Assembly: GCF_900105045.1 (NCBI RefSeq) | Contig: NZ_LT629739.1 | Span: forward strand, 2,294,001-2,358,000 | Source of the DNA: Brevibacterium picturae | GTDB taxonomy: Bacteria; Actinomycetota; Actinomycetes; Actinomycetales; Brevibacteriaceae | DNA: 64,000 nucleotides | Direction: 5' to 3' | Part shown: piece after piece, positions 1-8,482 of the stretch | Layout: each line of letters begins with the position of its first letter | How positions within the stretch are numbered: position 1 is the first letter of the stretch | The notes under the pieces: generated by a model | Database searches by the model: none | The model's input: the letters and a program-made list of their open reading frames with translations, nothing else | Told to the model about the DNA's origin: nothing | Made by a program: the position numbers and the translations under genes

Positions 1-87
1 TTGGATGCGCTGAAGGACATCGACCCGCAGTGGCCAGCCGCAGACTTCGACATCGACGTGGAGCGGGAGCGGTTGGCCGAGAGCTGA
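1..87 (+). CDS. C-terminal end of a truncated gene, possibly polyphosphate kinase 2
   Basis: Frame 1 is open from the first base to a TGA at 85-87 and encodes the last 28 residues of a protein that begins outside the window. The segment contains DPQWPAADFDID followed by a charged helix. This resembles C-terminal tails I associate with actinobacterial PPK2-type polyphosphate kinases, but 28 residues are too few to assign a function. The codon use (G/C at third positions) supports real coding. Confidence 0.4.
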   Translation: MDALKDIDPQWPAADFDIDVERERLAES

Positions 88-130
88 GGCACCACCTCGG
101 CGAGGGTGAGCCCTGGCCAAGTGCTGTAGG

Positions 131-553
131 TCAGTCGCGGCGGATGCTGAAGTCCACTCTTGTCGGGTGTTCGACCGTGCGGGAGACCGTGCAGTACTTG
201 TCGTGGGAGAGGCCGACGAGTTTCTCGATGCGAGCATCGGCCTTGCGTCCGTCTTCGTCGTCGGGGAAGGCGAGGTCGAAATCGAGGTGGACGTTGTCGA
301 CTCTGGAGGCGCCGTCCTCGTCGAGTTTGTCGGCACTGGCCCTGACGTCGAACTTCGTCGGTTCGGTGTGCCGACTGGTCACAGTGTCGACATCGATCGA
401 GGAGCATCCCGCTACGGCTGCCAGCAGCAGTTCGACGGGTGTCATCAGGCCTTCGCCGCGGCCGAATTCGATGCTCGCCCCACTCGGTGCCGTGGCGCGG
501 TAGTGGTTCTCGGCGATCCTGGTCAGTTCGATGCTGCGTGTGTCTTCACTCAT
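131..553 (-). CDS. OsmC family peroxiredoxin-like protein
   Basis: A 140-residue protein with the OsmC/Ohr fold signature. A redox cysteine lies in AAVAGCSSIDVDTV (about residue 50) and a second cysteine in HDKYCTVSRTVEH (about residue 119), the two positions that form the peroxidatic/resolving pair in the family. Family members reduce organic hydroperoxides in the cytoplasm. The length is normal for the family. A weak -10-like CATCAT lies 6 nt before the ATG and there is no clear ribosome-binding site. The next gene on this strand is an isochorismatase-like hydrolase ending 12 bases upstream, so the two may be co-transcribed. A second OsmC protein occurs at 10663. Confidence 0.85.
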   Translation of the reverse strand: MSEDTRSIELTRIAENHYRATAPSGASIEFGRGEGLMTPVELLLAAVAGCSSIDVDTVTSRHTEPTKFDVRASADKLDEDGASRVDNVHLDFDLAFPDDEDGRKADARIEKLVGLSHDKYCTVSRTVEHPTRVDFSIRRD

Positions 554-565
554 AAACTCATGATG

Positions 566-1162
566 TCAGGAATCCGTGCGCGGTGCGACGAAGTCGACCT
601 CAGCCGATTCCTGGACCCGGGCAGTCCGGCCGGGTCCTGATTCGAATCCCCAGTAGAGGTTCGTATGGGAGACGACCTTCTCCGGCGGTGGTGCACCCCA
701 CTCGCTGAGGTCCTCGGTCGTGTGGGCGTCAGAGACGAGTGTGACATCGTATCCGCGAGCGAATCCGCCGTGGATCGTCGAACGGACGCAGGCATCGGAC
801 TGGGCGCCGGTGACGACGAGGTGACCGATGTTCTTCGCGGTGAGGACGTCGTCGAAGTTCGTGTCTTCGAAGGTGTTGCCGTGGGTTTTCTCCACGATGG
901 CCTCTCCGTCGGCAGGGGAGAGGGCATCGACGATCTGCCACTGCGGTGATTCCGTGGGCAGTTCCTGAGATGTGTGTCTGACCCAGATAACCGGTGTGCC
1001 GTTGGCTCTGGCCCTGTCGACCAGATGGGAGATCGTCCCGACCACCTCGGTGGCATTCCAGGATTCGGCCATGACACCGGTCTGGACATCGATGACGATG
1101 AGGGCAGTGTTCTCGCGCGCGGAGGCGAGTGGTGGCTGTGCGGTGGATGTGTTCGCTGACAT
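566..1162 (-). CDS. Isochorismatase/nicotinamidase-like cysteine hydrolase
   Basis: A 198-residue protein of the isochorismatase-like hydrolase fold. The triad-like residues are visible: Asp in LIVIDVQTGV near the N terminus, Lys in VEKTHGNTF, and Cys in GAQSDACVRSTI. The substrate cannot be told from sequence; family members hydrolyse isochorismate, nicotinamide, N-carbamoyl amides or biurets. I chose the ATG at 1162 because a strong GAGGAGG ribosome-binding site lies 6 nt upstream; the frame stays open further upstream but the extra residues look non-coding. It lies just upstream of the OsmC gene on the same strand and diverges from the MFS exporter gene at 1312. Confidence 0.85.
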   Translation of the reverse strand: MSANTSTAQPPLASARENTALIVIDVQTGVMAESWNATEVVGTISHLVDRARANGTPVIWVRHTSQELPTESPQWQIVDALSPADGEAIVEKTHGNTFEDTNFDDVLTAKNIGHLVVTGAQSDACVRSTIHGGFARGYDVTLVSDAHTTEDLSEWGAPPPEKVVSHTNLYWGFESGPGRTARVQESAEVDFVAPRTDS

Positions 1163-1311
1163 GTGATCCTCCTCGATCATTTCAATCTTCACCCCATGGG
1201 CGCGCCGGATCAAGGAGGACGACTTGTCCGGGCTAGGACAGCACCGCCTCGGCGACATCAGGTTCCACGGTGCGCCGACTTCGGAGTCTGGACTGTACCG
1301 GTGGTGCCAGA

Positions 1312-2598
1312 ATGGGTCGGGTGAGTGAGTGTCGAGACGAATCTGCCGCCAGTCCCCCGCATCCACGCCGATTCGGGGTGCTGCGGAGTTGGAAGACCGC
1401 ACCGTACCTGATCGGTTCGGGCACGGCGATGATGGGCGACAACATCGAACATGTCATCACCTATTGGGTGCTGTGGCAGGAATTCGAATCTCCTGCCCTC
1501 GTCGGTTTCCAACTCATCAGCCACTGGCTGCCGTTCCTGCTGCTGTCCGTCTACGCGGGATCGCTCGCGGAGCGCTTCGACTGCAGGCGCCTCATTCAGA
1601 TCGGCCAGTTCATGTTCATGTTCGTGTCCCTGTGCTGGGGCATCCTGTTCCTCACCGATTCCCTGCAGCTGTGGCAGGCGTGCGTGCTGCTCGTCATCCA
1701 CGGTCTCGCCGGCTGTCTGTGGGGGCCAGCCGAGCAGATGATGCTCCACGACTTCGTCGAGCGTGAGGAACTGCCGAGCGCTGTGCGCATGAATGCGACC
1801 TTCCGCAGCCTCGGCATCCTGTTCGGGCCCGTCGTCGGTTCGGCACTTCTGCTCGCCTTCGGTCCGACCTGGGGCATCTTCATCAACATCGTCTTCTACC
1901 TGCCGCTGACGATCTTCCTCATGCTCACACCATTCACCGGCCACACGCGCAGCGGCGGCGTCCGCACGGCCAGGACCACCCTGGTGCAGTCGCTCAAGGT
2001 CCTCGCCGAGGTTCGCCACAACAAGTCGATCATCGGCATGCTGCTGCTCGCGGCGCTCGCCTCGATGACGATCGGCGCGGTTCTGCAGACCGCGATGCCG
2101 GTCTTCGGCGACATCCTCACCGGACCCGGCGGTGACAGCGACTTCACCTATGGGCTGCTGCTCTTCGCCCTCGGCGCCGGAGGTGTGCTCGGAGGGTTCT
2201 TCCTCGAAGCCACCGGGTGGGTCAGACCAACGCCGGCGGCCGCCGCGGTCGCTGCGGCCGGACTGGGAGCGAGCTCTGTCGTCTTCGCCTTCACTTCGCA
2301 TCTGTGGCTGGCGCTGAGCGTGCTCGTCCTCGCCGGGGTATGCAAGATCACCGCCGAGTCCACGGAGATGGCGATCATCCAGCTCGAAGCACCCACCGAG
2401 ATCCGTGGCCGAGTCATCGGCTCCTATGCGACGTTCGGCCCCGGAATGCAGACCTTCTCCGGTGTCACCGTCGGCGTGCTCGGCACGATCGCCACGATCC
2501 CGCAGGCCGTGACGATCGGCGGCACGGTCCTGGCGATCGGCGCGATCGGGATCGGTGCATACGTGGTGACAGGGCGTCGCTCAACTCACCTCAGGTGA
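1312..2598 (+). CDS. MFS transporter, EntS/MFS_3-like exporter
   Basis: About 428 residues with 10-12 hydrophobic segments. It has an MFS-type loop 2-3 motif (GSLAERFDCRRLIQ) and the layout of the MFS_3 group (enterobactin exporter EntS-like), including a glycine-rich helix in the second half. These proteins are usually proton-driven drug or siderophore exporters; the substrate is unknown here. Candidate starts are ATG 1312 and GTG 1321; neither has a good ribosome-binding site. The last 8 bases overlap the 3' end of the convergent kynureninase gene, so the two transcripts overlap tail to tail. Confidence 0.8.
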   Translation: MGRVSECRDESAASPPHPRRFGVLRSWKTAPYLIGSGTAMMGDNIEHVITYWVLWQEFESPALVGFQLISHWLPFLLLSVYAGSLAERFDCRRLIQIGQFMFMFVSLCWGILFLTDSLQLWQACVLLVIHGLAGCLWGPAEQMMLHDFVEREELPSAVRMNATFRSLGILFGPVVGSALLLAFGPTWGIFINIVFYLPLTIFLMLTPFTGHTRSGGVRTARTTLVQSLKVLAEVRHNKSIIGMLLLAALASMTIGAVLQTAMPVFGDILTGPGGDSDFTYGLLLFALGAGGVLGGFFLEATGWVRPTPAAAAVAAAGLGASSVVFAFTSHLWLALSVLVLAGVCKITAESTEMAIIQLEAPTEIRGRVIGSYATFGPGMQTFSGVTVGVLGTIATIPQAVTIGGTVLAIGAIGIGAYVVTGRRSTHLR

Positions 2599-3874
2599 CG
2601 GCGCTGCGGAGCTTGTGTTCCGGGGCGTCCCAGGTGCGGTTGTCGAGGATGTCACGCAGGGCCTCGACGGTGTCCCAGACATCGGTGAAGCCGATGTAGA
2701 GCGGGGTCAGCCCGAAGCGCAGAATCGAGGGCTCCCGGTAGTCGCCGATGATCCCGCGCTCGATGAGCGCACTCATGATCGCGAAGCCCTCTGGGTGGGA
2801 GATCGAGACCTGCGATCCACGATGCTCGTGCTCACGCGGGGTGATGACCTCGACCGGGTGCGCAGACAGGCGCGCTTCGACGAGGTCGATGAACAGGTCG
2901 GATAGGGCCAGAGACTTCGCACGAACCTGAGCCATGTCCGCGCGGCCGAAGGTGTTGAGCCCGACTTCGGCCACCGACATCGAGATGGCGCTGTGTGTGC
3001 CGGTGAGATAGCGCCGGATGCCCTCGGCCGGAGCATACTCAGGACTCATGTCGAACTGTTTCGCGTGGCTCCACCACCCCGACAGCGGCTGGGTGGCACG
3101 GTTGTGCAGGGCTTCGGCGACCCAGATGAAGGCGGGTGAGCCAGGTCCGCCGTTGAGGAACTTGTACGTGCAGCCGACCGCCATGTCCGCACCCGATCCG
3201 GCCAGATCGATTTCGAGTGCACCGGCCGAATGGCACAGGTCCCAGATCACCATGGCTCCTCCGGCATGGATCGCCGAGGTGGTGCTGCTCATGTCGAACA
3301 GTCGTCCCGTGCGATAGTTCACATGCGTGAGGACGACGAGGGCCACCTCGGCGGTCATCGTGTTCGGGAACCCGGCGGTGACCTCGGCGTCATCGACGAG
3401 ACGAACCTCGTAATCGTCGCCGAGCTGCTCTGCCAGCCCCTGGAGCATGTAGATGTCGGAGGGGAAGTTCTCCCGCTGGGTGAGGATGACGCGGCGTTCC
3501 GGTGCATCCGTGGCCTGCATTTTCAGCGCGGCCGAGGCGGCCTTGAACAGGTTGATCGACGTGGTGTCGGTGACGACTGTGTTTCCGGCCCCACCGCCGA
3601 CGAGTCCCGCGACCTTGTCGCCCAGCGTCGTCGGCAGGTCGAACCATCCTGCGGTGTTCCAGGAGCGAATGAGCCCCGTGCCCCATTCGTCGGCGATGAC
3701 TTCCTGAGCGCGATTGGCCGCTCCCTTCGTCTGGGCCCCGAGCGAATTCCCATCGAGGTAGATCGTGTTCGGCGGGAGGACGAACTCGTCTTTGAAGCTG
3801 CGCAGGGGGTCGTCACGGTCGAGGCGTTCGCAGGCTGTTCGATCGAGTGTGGCGCTGCGTTCGGAAATCATCAT
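2591..3874 (-). CDS. kynU: Kynureninase
   Basis: A 427-residue PLP enzyme of fold type I that cleaves L-kynurenine to anthranilate and alanine in tryptophan breakdown. Family marks are YLDGNSLG near residue 40, WDLCHSAGALE (PLP-binding Asp region), and the Schiff-base lysine in CTYKFLNGGPG at about residue 237; SGWWSHAKQFDM is also typical. The length matches bacterial kynureninases. AAGGTGA lies upstream of the tandem ATG ATG start. It diverges from an Lrp-type regulator gene at 3987, probably its regulator. No tryptophan dioxygenase or kynurenine formamidase gene is visible in the window. Confidence 0.95.
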   Translation of the reverse strand: MMISERSATLDRTACERLDRDDPLRSFKDEFVLPPNTIYLDGNSLGAQTKGAANRAQEVIADEWGTGLIRSWNTAGWFDLPTTLGDKVAGLVGGGAGNTVVTDTTSINLFKAASAALKMQATDAPERRVILTQRENFPSDIYMLQGLAEQLGDDYEVRLVDDAEVTAGFPNTMTAEVALVVLTHVNYRTGRLFDMSSTTSAIHAGGAMVIWDLCHSAGALEIDLAGSGADMAVGCTYKFLNGGPGSPAFIWVAEALHNRATQPLSGWWSHAKQFDMSPEYAPAEGIRRYLTGTHSAISMSVAEVGLNTFGRADMAQVRAKSLALSDLFIDLVEARLSAHPVEVITPREHEHRGSQVSISHPEGFAIMSALIERGIIGDYREPSILRFGLTPLYIGFTDVWDTVEALRDILDNRTWDAPEHKLRSAVT

Positions 3875-3934
3875 GGGTCACCTTCATCGGGTCGGAGATG
3901 GCGCGGCTGGCTACCTCACAGATTACACATTTCG

Positions 3935-3956
3935 CGGATATAGTCGTCAGTATCCG
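3935..3956. promoter_or_regulatory. Inverted repeat between kynU and its divergent regulator
   Basis: CGGATA (3935-3940) and TATCCG (3951-3956) form a perfect inverted repeat with 10 bases between the arms. It sits in the 112-bp gap between divergent kynU and the Lrp/AsnC gene, where such regulators bind to control both genes. The operator role is an inference from position and symmetry. Confidence 0.5.
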
Positions 3957-3986
3957 AACAGACAACGGAAACCAGGAGCGATATTT

Positions 3987-4472
3987 GTGGTGAATTCGGA
4001 ATTGATCGTCGATCATCGTCTGCAATCGAAGGATGTCCACCTCGCCGAGGTTGACCTGGCAATCCTGCGAGAGCTCAGTTCCGATGCCCGGATCTCCAAC
4101 AAGGACCTCGCGAGCCGGGTCGGCCTGGCTCCCTCCACGTGCTCGGGACGGGTCAGTGCTCTGAGATCTCGGGGCATCATCAAGGGGTTTCACGCTGAGA
4201 TCGACTTCGAAGCGCTCGGCCTGCACGTGTTCGGCATGATCTCGGTGCGGATGACTCCGGTGGGACGGTCGAAGCTGAGCGAAATAGTGGCAGGACTGCT
4301 CCGGGCCCCCGAGACCCTCGAAGTCTTCCAGGTCTCCGGGGAGCGAGATCTGCTCGTCCACATCGCCACCGCGGATCCTACAGGGCTGAACGCCTTCATC
4401 CACGAGCACCTCTCGGATCCGACGATCGCCCATACGCAGACCAGCCTGGTGTTCGGACATCATCGACCGTGA
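3987..4472 (+). CDS. Lrp/AsnC family transcriptional regulator, probably of kynureninase (KynR-like)
   Basis: A 161-residue DNA-binding protein. The N-terminal winged helix (LAILRELSSDARISNKDLA, then GLAPSTCSGRVSALRSRG) is followed by an Lrp-type ligand-binding RAM domain (VFQVSGERDLLVHIATAD). The start is taken as GTG 3987 with AGGAG 7-8 nt upstream; the frame continues upstream but crosses the intergenic region shared with kynU. The divergent arrangement with kynureninase is the one known for KynR, an Lrp-type kynurenine sensor in other bacteria. Regulation of kynU here is therefore likely but not shown. Confidence 0.85.
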   Translation: MVNSELIVDHRLQSKDVHLAEVDLAILRELSSDARISNKDLASRVGLAPSTCSGRVSALRSRGIIKGFHAEIDFEALGLHVFGMISVRMTPVGRSKLSEIVAGLLRAPETLEVFQVSGERDLLVHIATADPTGLNAFIHEHLSDPTIAHTQTSLVFGHHRP

Positions 4473-4482
4473 ATGTGTGCGT

Positions 4483-4782
4483 TCAGGCGAAGGCGGCGCG
4501 GAGGAGAGCGAAAGACGCGGTCGAGTTGATCGTCATGTGCAGGGCAAGTGATCCTCACAGGTTGCCGTGGAATCTTCTCAGCAGTGCGAGGCAGATTCTC
4601 AGCGCGAGCAAATAGGGCAGAAGTATCGGCACGCCGAGGCGCAGGGCGAAGACGAGGAGCTGCACGGTGAGCCCAACGACCACGGCAGCCCCGAAGACAA
4701 GCGCCACGGTGCCGAGAACTGCGCTCGCCGAGATGAGCAGGATTGCCGTCGAGAGCCGACTTCGCTGTGGGGAATCAATCAC
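4483..4782 (-). pseudogene. Decayed CPBP-family intramembrane protease (C-terminal remnant)
   Basis: One reverse frame reads from ATG 4782 through a TGA at 4555-4557 to a second stop at 4483. The part before the internal stop (75 residues) has hydrophobic helices ending RRFHGNL. After it the same frame continues GSLALHMTINST. Joined with Trp in place of the TGA, this reads GNLWGSLALHMTIN, the end of a CPBP (Abi) domain with its HxxxN motif. The preceding FxxxH motif is degenerate (VFALRLG, Arg for His), and the EExxxR region is missing. A single TGG to TGA change would explain the internal stop. The alternative is that 4555-4782 is a genuine 75-residue membrane protein. Confidence 0.5.
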
Positions 4783-5078
4783 GCCTCGACTCTGCAGGTC
4801 GCTGATCAGTGACGATGTCCTCCAGAAGGATGATATTCGCTCTACCCGATGGGGGACCGGCTGACAGTGCGAGTCGACGTGACCGTGGGTGCTGAGGTGA
4901 CCGTGAGACCGGGTTCTCAGTGGTCCGCGTCAACGTGCAGATCATGGAGCGCCATTTTGGACCTCCACCAGTGGCGTCCCGGGGGTCGGTGATTGTCTCT
5001 TGACATGGATGTTCACGACATTAGCCATGTATCGTATATATGTAACAGGAAGTCGGATATAGGGACAGTGGGGTCAGT
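4783..5078. other. Intergenic region upstream of the CoA-transferase gene
   Basis: About 300 bases with no convincing gene. The right end is more A/T-rich than its surroundings and holds a TTGACA at 5000-5005 and TATATA at 5035-5040 (29 bases apart, so not one standard promoter pair). The elements CGTATATATGTAAC (about 5033-5046) and GGATATAGGGACAG (5055-5068) resemble a motif in front of the TRAP operon at 10361. They may be binding sites of the IclR regulator encoded at 6443. Confidence 0.45.
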
Positions 5079-6278
5079 ATGAATCAACGAGAAGATCAGG
5101 ACGAAAGCCTGACTGGTCTGCGAGTTCTGGATCTGTCCAGGGTGCTGGCCGGTCCATTGTGTTGTCAGATGCTTGGCGACCACGGAGCAACTGTCATCAA
5201 AGTCGAGCCCCCCACCGGTGACGATACCCGGCGGTGGGGTCCTCCATTCGTCTCTGAAGACATGAGCGCCTACTACAGTGCGATCAACCGCAATAAGGCA
5301 AATATCTGTCTGGATCTCAGCAGTGATGACGGGCAGAGCGTTCTCGATCTGCTACTGGCCAACTCAGACGTGGTGGTGGAGAATTTCAAGTCTGGAACTC
5401 TGGCGAAATGGGGGTTCTCCGACGACCACCTTCAAGAGCGGTTTCCCGAGTTGATCATAGCGCGCATCACCGGGTTCGGGACAGGCGGGCCGATGGGTGC
5501 TATGCCCGGATATGATGCTGTCGCTCAGGCATTCGGCGGTCTGATGAGCATCAACGGAGAGGCAGGGGGCCCAGCGCTGCGGGTCGGAGTACCAGTCGTA
5601 GACATGGTGACCGGCATCTTGGCCTTCAGCGGGATTCTGTTGGCTCTGAATGCTCGGCATCGAACTGGACGCGGTCAGATCGTCGACTGCACATTGGCAG
5701 ACACTGCGGTGTCGTTGCTGCATCCGCATTCGGCATCCAATCTTGCAGACGGCCGTGTTCCAGTTCGCACTGGATCTGCCCACCCGACTGTCGCACCGTA
5801 CGACACTTTCGAAACCCAGGACGGACACGTGTTCATCGGTGTTGGCAATGATCGACAGTTCGGAACTCTCGCTGATTTGCTCGGGATGACGGAACTAGCG
5901 GAAGATGCCCGATTTCTGTCCAACTCTGACAGGCTGACGAACATCGCGGAACTCACAGAGCTTTTGGGAGCAAAGATCGTGAGCTTCTCGAAGGATGCGC
6001 TTGCAAAGGATCTGCTCGCGCGAGGTGTGCCGGCCTCAGCGGTCCGGGATGTCGGCGAGGTGCTGCGTGACGAGCACGTTCGTCATAGGGAGATGGTGGT
6101 GGAGAAGGGAGACTACAGCGGAGTCGGCATACCTATCAAACTCAGCCGCACCCCTGGGACAGTGCACAGCACACCCCGAGCCAAAGGTGCCGACACCCGA
6201 GAAGTGCTTGCCGGACTTGGCCTTGATGAAACGAGGATCGATGAGCTGAATAGGGCCGAGGTCGCTCGGGAAACATAG
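5079..6278 (+). CDS. CaiB/BaiF family (class III) CoA-transferase
   Basis: A 399-residue class III CoA-transferase. It begins with the typical LTGLRVLDLSRVLAGPLC and has KVEPPTGDDTR, the NRNK segment (AINRNKANICLDL) and the PGYDAVAQAFGG segment, in which the family's catalytic Asp lies (about residue 147). Relatives move CoA between carboxylic acids such as formate/oxalate, carnitine or succinate with mesaconate or itaconate; the acid is unknown here. Only a weak purine stretch precedes the ATG. It lies next to an IclR regulator and a TRAP transporter for organic acids, so it probably activates the imported acid as its CoA ester. Confidence 0.9.
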   Translation: MNQREDQDESLTGLRVLDLSRVLAGPLCCQMLGDHGATVIKVEPPTGDDTRRWGPPFVSEDMSAYYSAINRNKANICLDLSSDDGQSVLDLLLANSDVVVENFKSGTLAKWGFSDDHLQERFPELIIARITGFGTGGPMGAMPGYDAVAQAFGGLMSINGEAGGPALRVGVPVVDMVTGILAFSGILLALNARHRTGRGQIVDCTLADTAVSLLHPHSASNLADGRVPVRTGSAHPTVAPYDTFETQDGHVFIGVGNDRQFGTLADLLGMTELAEDARFLSNSDRLTNIAELTELLGAKIVSFSKDALAKDLLARGVPASAVRDVGEVLRDEHVRHREMVVEKGDYSGVGIPIKLSRTPGTVHSTPRAKGADTREVLAGLGLDETRIDELNRAEVARET

Positions 6279-6442
6279 AAGTGTGAACAATGAGGCGCTC
6301 AACCTTCCGATGGGCGACTCCGCCTGATGTGTGTCGGTATCCTGAGAGCTAACGGACAAGGAAGCCAATCCCGATGCTGTGTGGTCCGACTGTGCGCAGG
6401 GCCGACACATCGCAAATCAACCTGACAGGCAGGATGCAGAAG

Positions 6443-7186
6443 ATGGAACAGGCAGTCGCTGGAGCAAACGAACACCGCACTGTCTCGCGAGTGACAGGAA
6501 TTTTGGAGTTCGTGGCCCGTTCCGAGCGGAGAGTGCGAATGGCTGACATCGTCAAGGAACTCGAAGCCCCTCGCTCCTCTGTGCACGGACTGGTGCACGG
6601 ACTCGTGTCGACCGGATATCTCCACGCGACTGATGACGGACGCTATACGATGGGTGCTGCGATCGGCGCTCTCATCATGCATAAATCAGCAGCGGACAAG
6701 GCTGTCCGCGAAGCTATGGCGAGCCTCAACTTAGAATTCGACGAGACGGTCGCGCTCGTCGCTGTCGCTGGCGACTCCATTGTGACAACCGATGCAATCG
6801 AGTCATCCATGGCGATCCGATACCACCCGACACTTGGATTACGCCGCCCTCTCTACCCGACGAGTGCGGGTAAGTGCTTTCTTGCAAATGCGGCTTCCAA
6901 CTATCGAGAGAAGTACCTGGAGAGAACCTTCACCCGTACATCTGACCGTGATCGAGTGCGGGACGAGCTTCTAGCAGTTATGCGTGACGGGTTCGCAGTG
7001 AATCGTGGTGACACCCTGCCGGATCTCCATGCTGTATCGGTTCCGATCTTCGACGGGCCGAGTGTGACTGGTGTCGTCACCGTTGCAGGACCGAGCAGTC
7101 GTTTCGCACAGAAGCAGAATGACGTCGTGAACGAGGTCTGTGCTGCTGCGGATCGAGTGGGCAGGGCGCAGCAGACTGAGGTTTGA
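6443..7186 (+). CDS. IclR family transcriptional regulator
   Basis: About 247 residues. The N-terminal winged helix (VTGILEFVARSERRVRMADI, then APRSSVHGLVHGLV) precedes an IclR effector domain (LRRPLYPTSAGKCFLA, with a conserved AVSVPIFDG segment near the end). Starts at 6434 or 6443 are both possible; I prefer 6443 because AGG at 6431-6433 is better spaced. It lies downstream of the CoA-transferase gene and is convergent with the TRAP operon. IclR proteins usually control adjacent catabolic genes in response to a small acid, which fits this locus. Confidence 0.88.
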   Translation: MEQAVAGANEHRTVSRVTGILEFVARSERRVRMADIVKELEAPRSSVHGLVHGLVSTGYLHATDDGRYTMGAAIGALIMHKSAADKAVREAMASLNLEFDETVALVAVAGDSIVTTDAIESSMAIRYHPTLGLRRPLYPTSAGKCFLANAASNYREKYLERTFTRTSDRDRVRDELLAVMRDGFAVNRGDTLPDLHAVSVPIFDGPSVTGVVTVAGPSSRFAQKQNDVVNEVCAAADRVGRAQQTEV

Positions 7187-7202
7187 GGCAGCCGAGCCTC
7201 AA
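7183..7202. terminator. Bidirectional terminator hairpin between iclR-like gene and dctM
   Basis: TTGAGGC (7183-7189) pairs with GCCTCAA (7196-7202) across a 6-base loop. The hairpin overlaps the stop codons of both convergent genes. There is no long U-tract, as is common in high-GC actinobacteria. Confidence 0.5.
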
Positions 7203-8482
7203 CGACTCTCTGGAATCCACAGCACGATTTCCGGCCAGATGAGGAATATCAACGCGACCGTGAGCAAGGCGACAACGTAAGGGATTGCGCCACGGAAGAC
7301 CTCTCCGACCGGACGGCCAGCAGACTTCGAGACGACGAAGACATTGAGTCCGAGTGGAGGCGTCACCAATCCGATTTCTGCCAGCACGACGACGAGTATG
7401 CCGAACCAGATCAGATCGTATCCAAGCGCCTCAACGACGGGCGCTACGATCGGCACCGTCAGTGCGATGATGGCGATCTGATCCATGAAGAAGCCGAGCA
7501 CAACATAGAACAACCCGATGATCAGCATAATCGCGAAGGCAGGGAAGGCCAGTCCTTCGATCCATTCGACGATAGTCGGGGCCACCTTGGTCTCAGTGAT
7601 GAAGTGCCCGAAGACGTGCGCCGATATGATGACGGCGAAGATCATGGCTGTCGACTTCACCGTCTCCATGACCGAATTGATCAGGCCCTCGAACGTCGCT
7701 CGACGGTAAACTGCCGCGAGCAGAAACGCAGCGAGGCAACCCAGAGCCGCCGCCTCGGTCGGCGTGGCGACACCGATGTAGATGGAGCCGACGACTGCGG
7801 CGAAGAGAATGAGTATGGGCGAGGCTTTGACGATAGAGGACGTTTTCTCCGAGAGAGCGGTCCTCTTACCCCGAGGGGCGCTGTCGGTCTTCCTGAGGAT
7901 TGTGATGTACATCGTCACGATGATCGCCAAGGCGAGCAAGATGCCCGGGAGGAACCCAGCGATGAGCTGGTCGCCGACGCTTGTCTCTGCAGTGATCGCA
8001 TAGAAGACCAAGGCGATGCTCGGTGGGATCATCGCGGCTAGAGTTCCAACCGCTGCCACAATGCCGGAGGCGGTCTTCGGGTTATACCCTTCGTCGATCA
8101 TCCTCCCGACGGAGGTAAAGGCCAGGGTTGCTGCCGAGGCGGTCGATGAGCCGGACACTGCAGCGAAAGCGGTCCCAGCGCCGACGGCGGCTACCGCTGT
8201 TCCACCGCGAACTCGGCCGACGACTGAACGTGCGGCATCGAAGAGGGAGTCCAAGAGACCGGACAGCAGGATCAGCTGCGCCATGAAGATGAACAGTGGA
8301 ATGGCGCTCAGAGTGAAGCTGTTGACGGAACTGGCAGGAATTGTCTCCAATACTCCATCGATGACGTCCCCGCGTCCAATGACGATGAGGCCGAGGAGAC
8401 CCGAGATCATGATGGCGAAGGTGACAGGGATTCTCAGCAGGATCAGTATGACGAGGAGAACGGACAGGACCAATGCAGTCAT
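7199..8482 (-). CDS. dctM: TRAP transporter large permease (DctM family)
   Basis: A 427-residue, very hydrophobic protein with about 12 membrane helices. It is the large, ion-translocating subunit of a tripartite ATP-independent periplasmic transporter. Typical sections are the N-terminal IPVTFAIMISGLLGL, FIFMAQLILLSG, SGSSTASAATLA, PPSIALVFYAI, GVATPTEAAALG and VTPPLGLNVFV. It is the last gene of an operon with dctQ and dctP; dctQ overlaps its start by 4 bases, implying translational coupling. TRAP systems import C4-dicarboxylates and other organic acids using a sodium gradient. Confidence 0.93.
   Translation of the reverse strand: MTALVLSVLLVILILLRIPVTFAIMISGLLGLIVIGRGDVIDGVLETIPASSVNSFTLSAIPLFIFMAQLILLSGLLDSLFDAARSVVGRVRGGTAVAAVGAGTAFAAVSGSSTASAATLAFTSVGRMIDEGYNPKTASGIVAAVGTLAAMIPPSIALVFYAITAETSVGDQLIAGFLPGILLALAIIVTMYITILRKTDSAPRGKRTALSEKTSSIVKASPILILFAAVVGSIYIGVATPTEAAALGCLAAFLLAAVYRRATFEGLINSVMETVKSTAMIFAVIISAHVFGHFITETKVAPTIVEWIEGLAFPAFAIMLIIGLFYVVLGFFMDQIAIIALTVPIVAPVVEALGYDLIWFGILVVVLAEIGLVTPPLGLNVFVVSKSAGRPVGEVFRGAIPYVVALLTVALIFLIWPEIVLWIPESR

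Noticed and set aside
4555-4782. Independent 75-residue membrane protein
   Set aside because: Possible, but the same frame beyond its stop continues with a CPBP-like HxxxN motif, so a decayed longer gene explains more.
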